A stretch of 64,000 nucleotides of DNA, taken from positions 496,001 through 560,000 of the forward strand of contig JAIVLN010000002.1 of assembly GCA_020524245.1 (NCBI GenBank). Direction: 5' to 3'. The stretch comes from Rossellomorea aquimaris (GTDB lineage: Bacteria; Bacillota; Bacilli; Bacillales; Fictibacillaceae). A program made the position numbers and the translations under genes. Of this stretch, positions 63,919 through 64,000 are shown in pieces. The notes beneath the pieces are model-generated. The model ran no database searches, was not told the origin of the DNA, and saw only the letters and a program-made list of their open reading frames with translations. Numbering within the stretch: the first letter of the stretch is position 1; the number at the start of each line of letters is the position of its first letter.

Positions 63919-64000
63919 ATGATTGAAACTCAACGATTACTGGTTCAATGTACGATGTTACGCCAGCCTACCATTCATGAATCTGCAGCTGACTTTTTTG
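63919..64000 (+). CDS. GNAT acetyltransferase (start only)
   Basis: The first 27 codons (MIETQRLLVQCTMLRQPTI...) of a gene leaving the window. The ETxRLL opening is typical of RimJ/RimL-type GNAT enzymes. GAGGGGGAAACGGA precedes the ATG. No further domain is visible. Confidence 0.65.
   Translation, partial: MIETQRLLVQCTMLRQPTIHESAADFF

Overview
The window looks like chromosomal DNA of an aerobic to facultatively anaerobic, spore-forming member of the Bacillaceae. The supporting features are G+C-moderate, Bacillus-type genes (YfkAB, YwiC, YtzI, a Bacillus-type Fnr with its cluster cysteines at the C-terminus, an RsbR paralogue, immune inhibitor A, the hut operon), strong AGGAGG ribosome binding sites, many TTG/GTG starts, and a sigma-K-like promoter before a spore-lysis type amidase. 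A halotolerant genus such as Halobacillus or Pontibacillus would fit, but the sequence alone does not settle the genus. No rRNA, tRNA, CRISPR array, prophage or insertion sequence was recognised.

Layout. 1-9.2 kb: nitroreductase nfrA (cut by the window edge), the bdbDC disulfide pair, an RsbR-type stress protein, a patatin-like lipase, several tiny membrane proteins, a quinone-oxidoreductase-like dehydrogenase, and radical-SAM YfkAB. 9.4-26.6 kb: a MutS2-like ATPase without Smr domain behind a long structured leader, an S66 carboxypeptidase, the secreted protease InhA, RNase Z, an ABC-F ATPase behind a terminator-ended leader, an MFS pump, a DUF2157/GDYXXLXY membrane pair, and htpX flanked by two inverted copies of an intergenic repeat. 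26.6-37.7 kb: a BsuPI lipoprotein, two adjacent NarK-type nitrate/nitrite carriers, an MFS pump, a bifunctional amidase/glucosaminidase, a 3D-domain wall protein, an AlkA-type glycosylase and an acyltransferase.

37.8-54.3 kb is a respiratory island. It holds a ba3-type haem-copper oxidase (subunits I, II and tiny IIa) with a separate lipoprotein carrying its own CuA motif, YwiC, DoxX, Fnr, two hemerythrin-like proteins and the di-iron repair protein Ric/ScdA. It also holds a 12-gene same-strand cluster encoding a NarI-like cytochrome b, a NasC/NapA-type molybdoenzyme, a four-cluster ferredoxin, a Tat-exported Rieske protein, three small unknown proteins, two NarL-type kinases, one response regulator, a NreA-like GAF protein and a second Crp/Fnr regulator. 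Six TGTGA-N6-TCACA-like sites in this island and before narK each place a -10 hexamer at the same distance, so Fnr probably governs a local oxygen/nitrate regulon.

54.4-64 kb: a secreted subtilisin, a glutamate dehydrogenase, the histidine-utilisation genes hutH-hutU-hutI-hutG with a terminator in the leader and no adjacent hutP, and the start of a GNAT acetyltransferase.

The main unexplained items are: four intergenic arrays of two different 20-bp repeat families; the combined leader and Smr-less MutS2; the molybdoenzyme/Rieske/NarI-like complex with its built-in sensory genes; a shared AGTGTAA-N2-TTACACT palindrome before two membrane-protein genes; and the inverted repeats around htpX.
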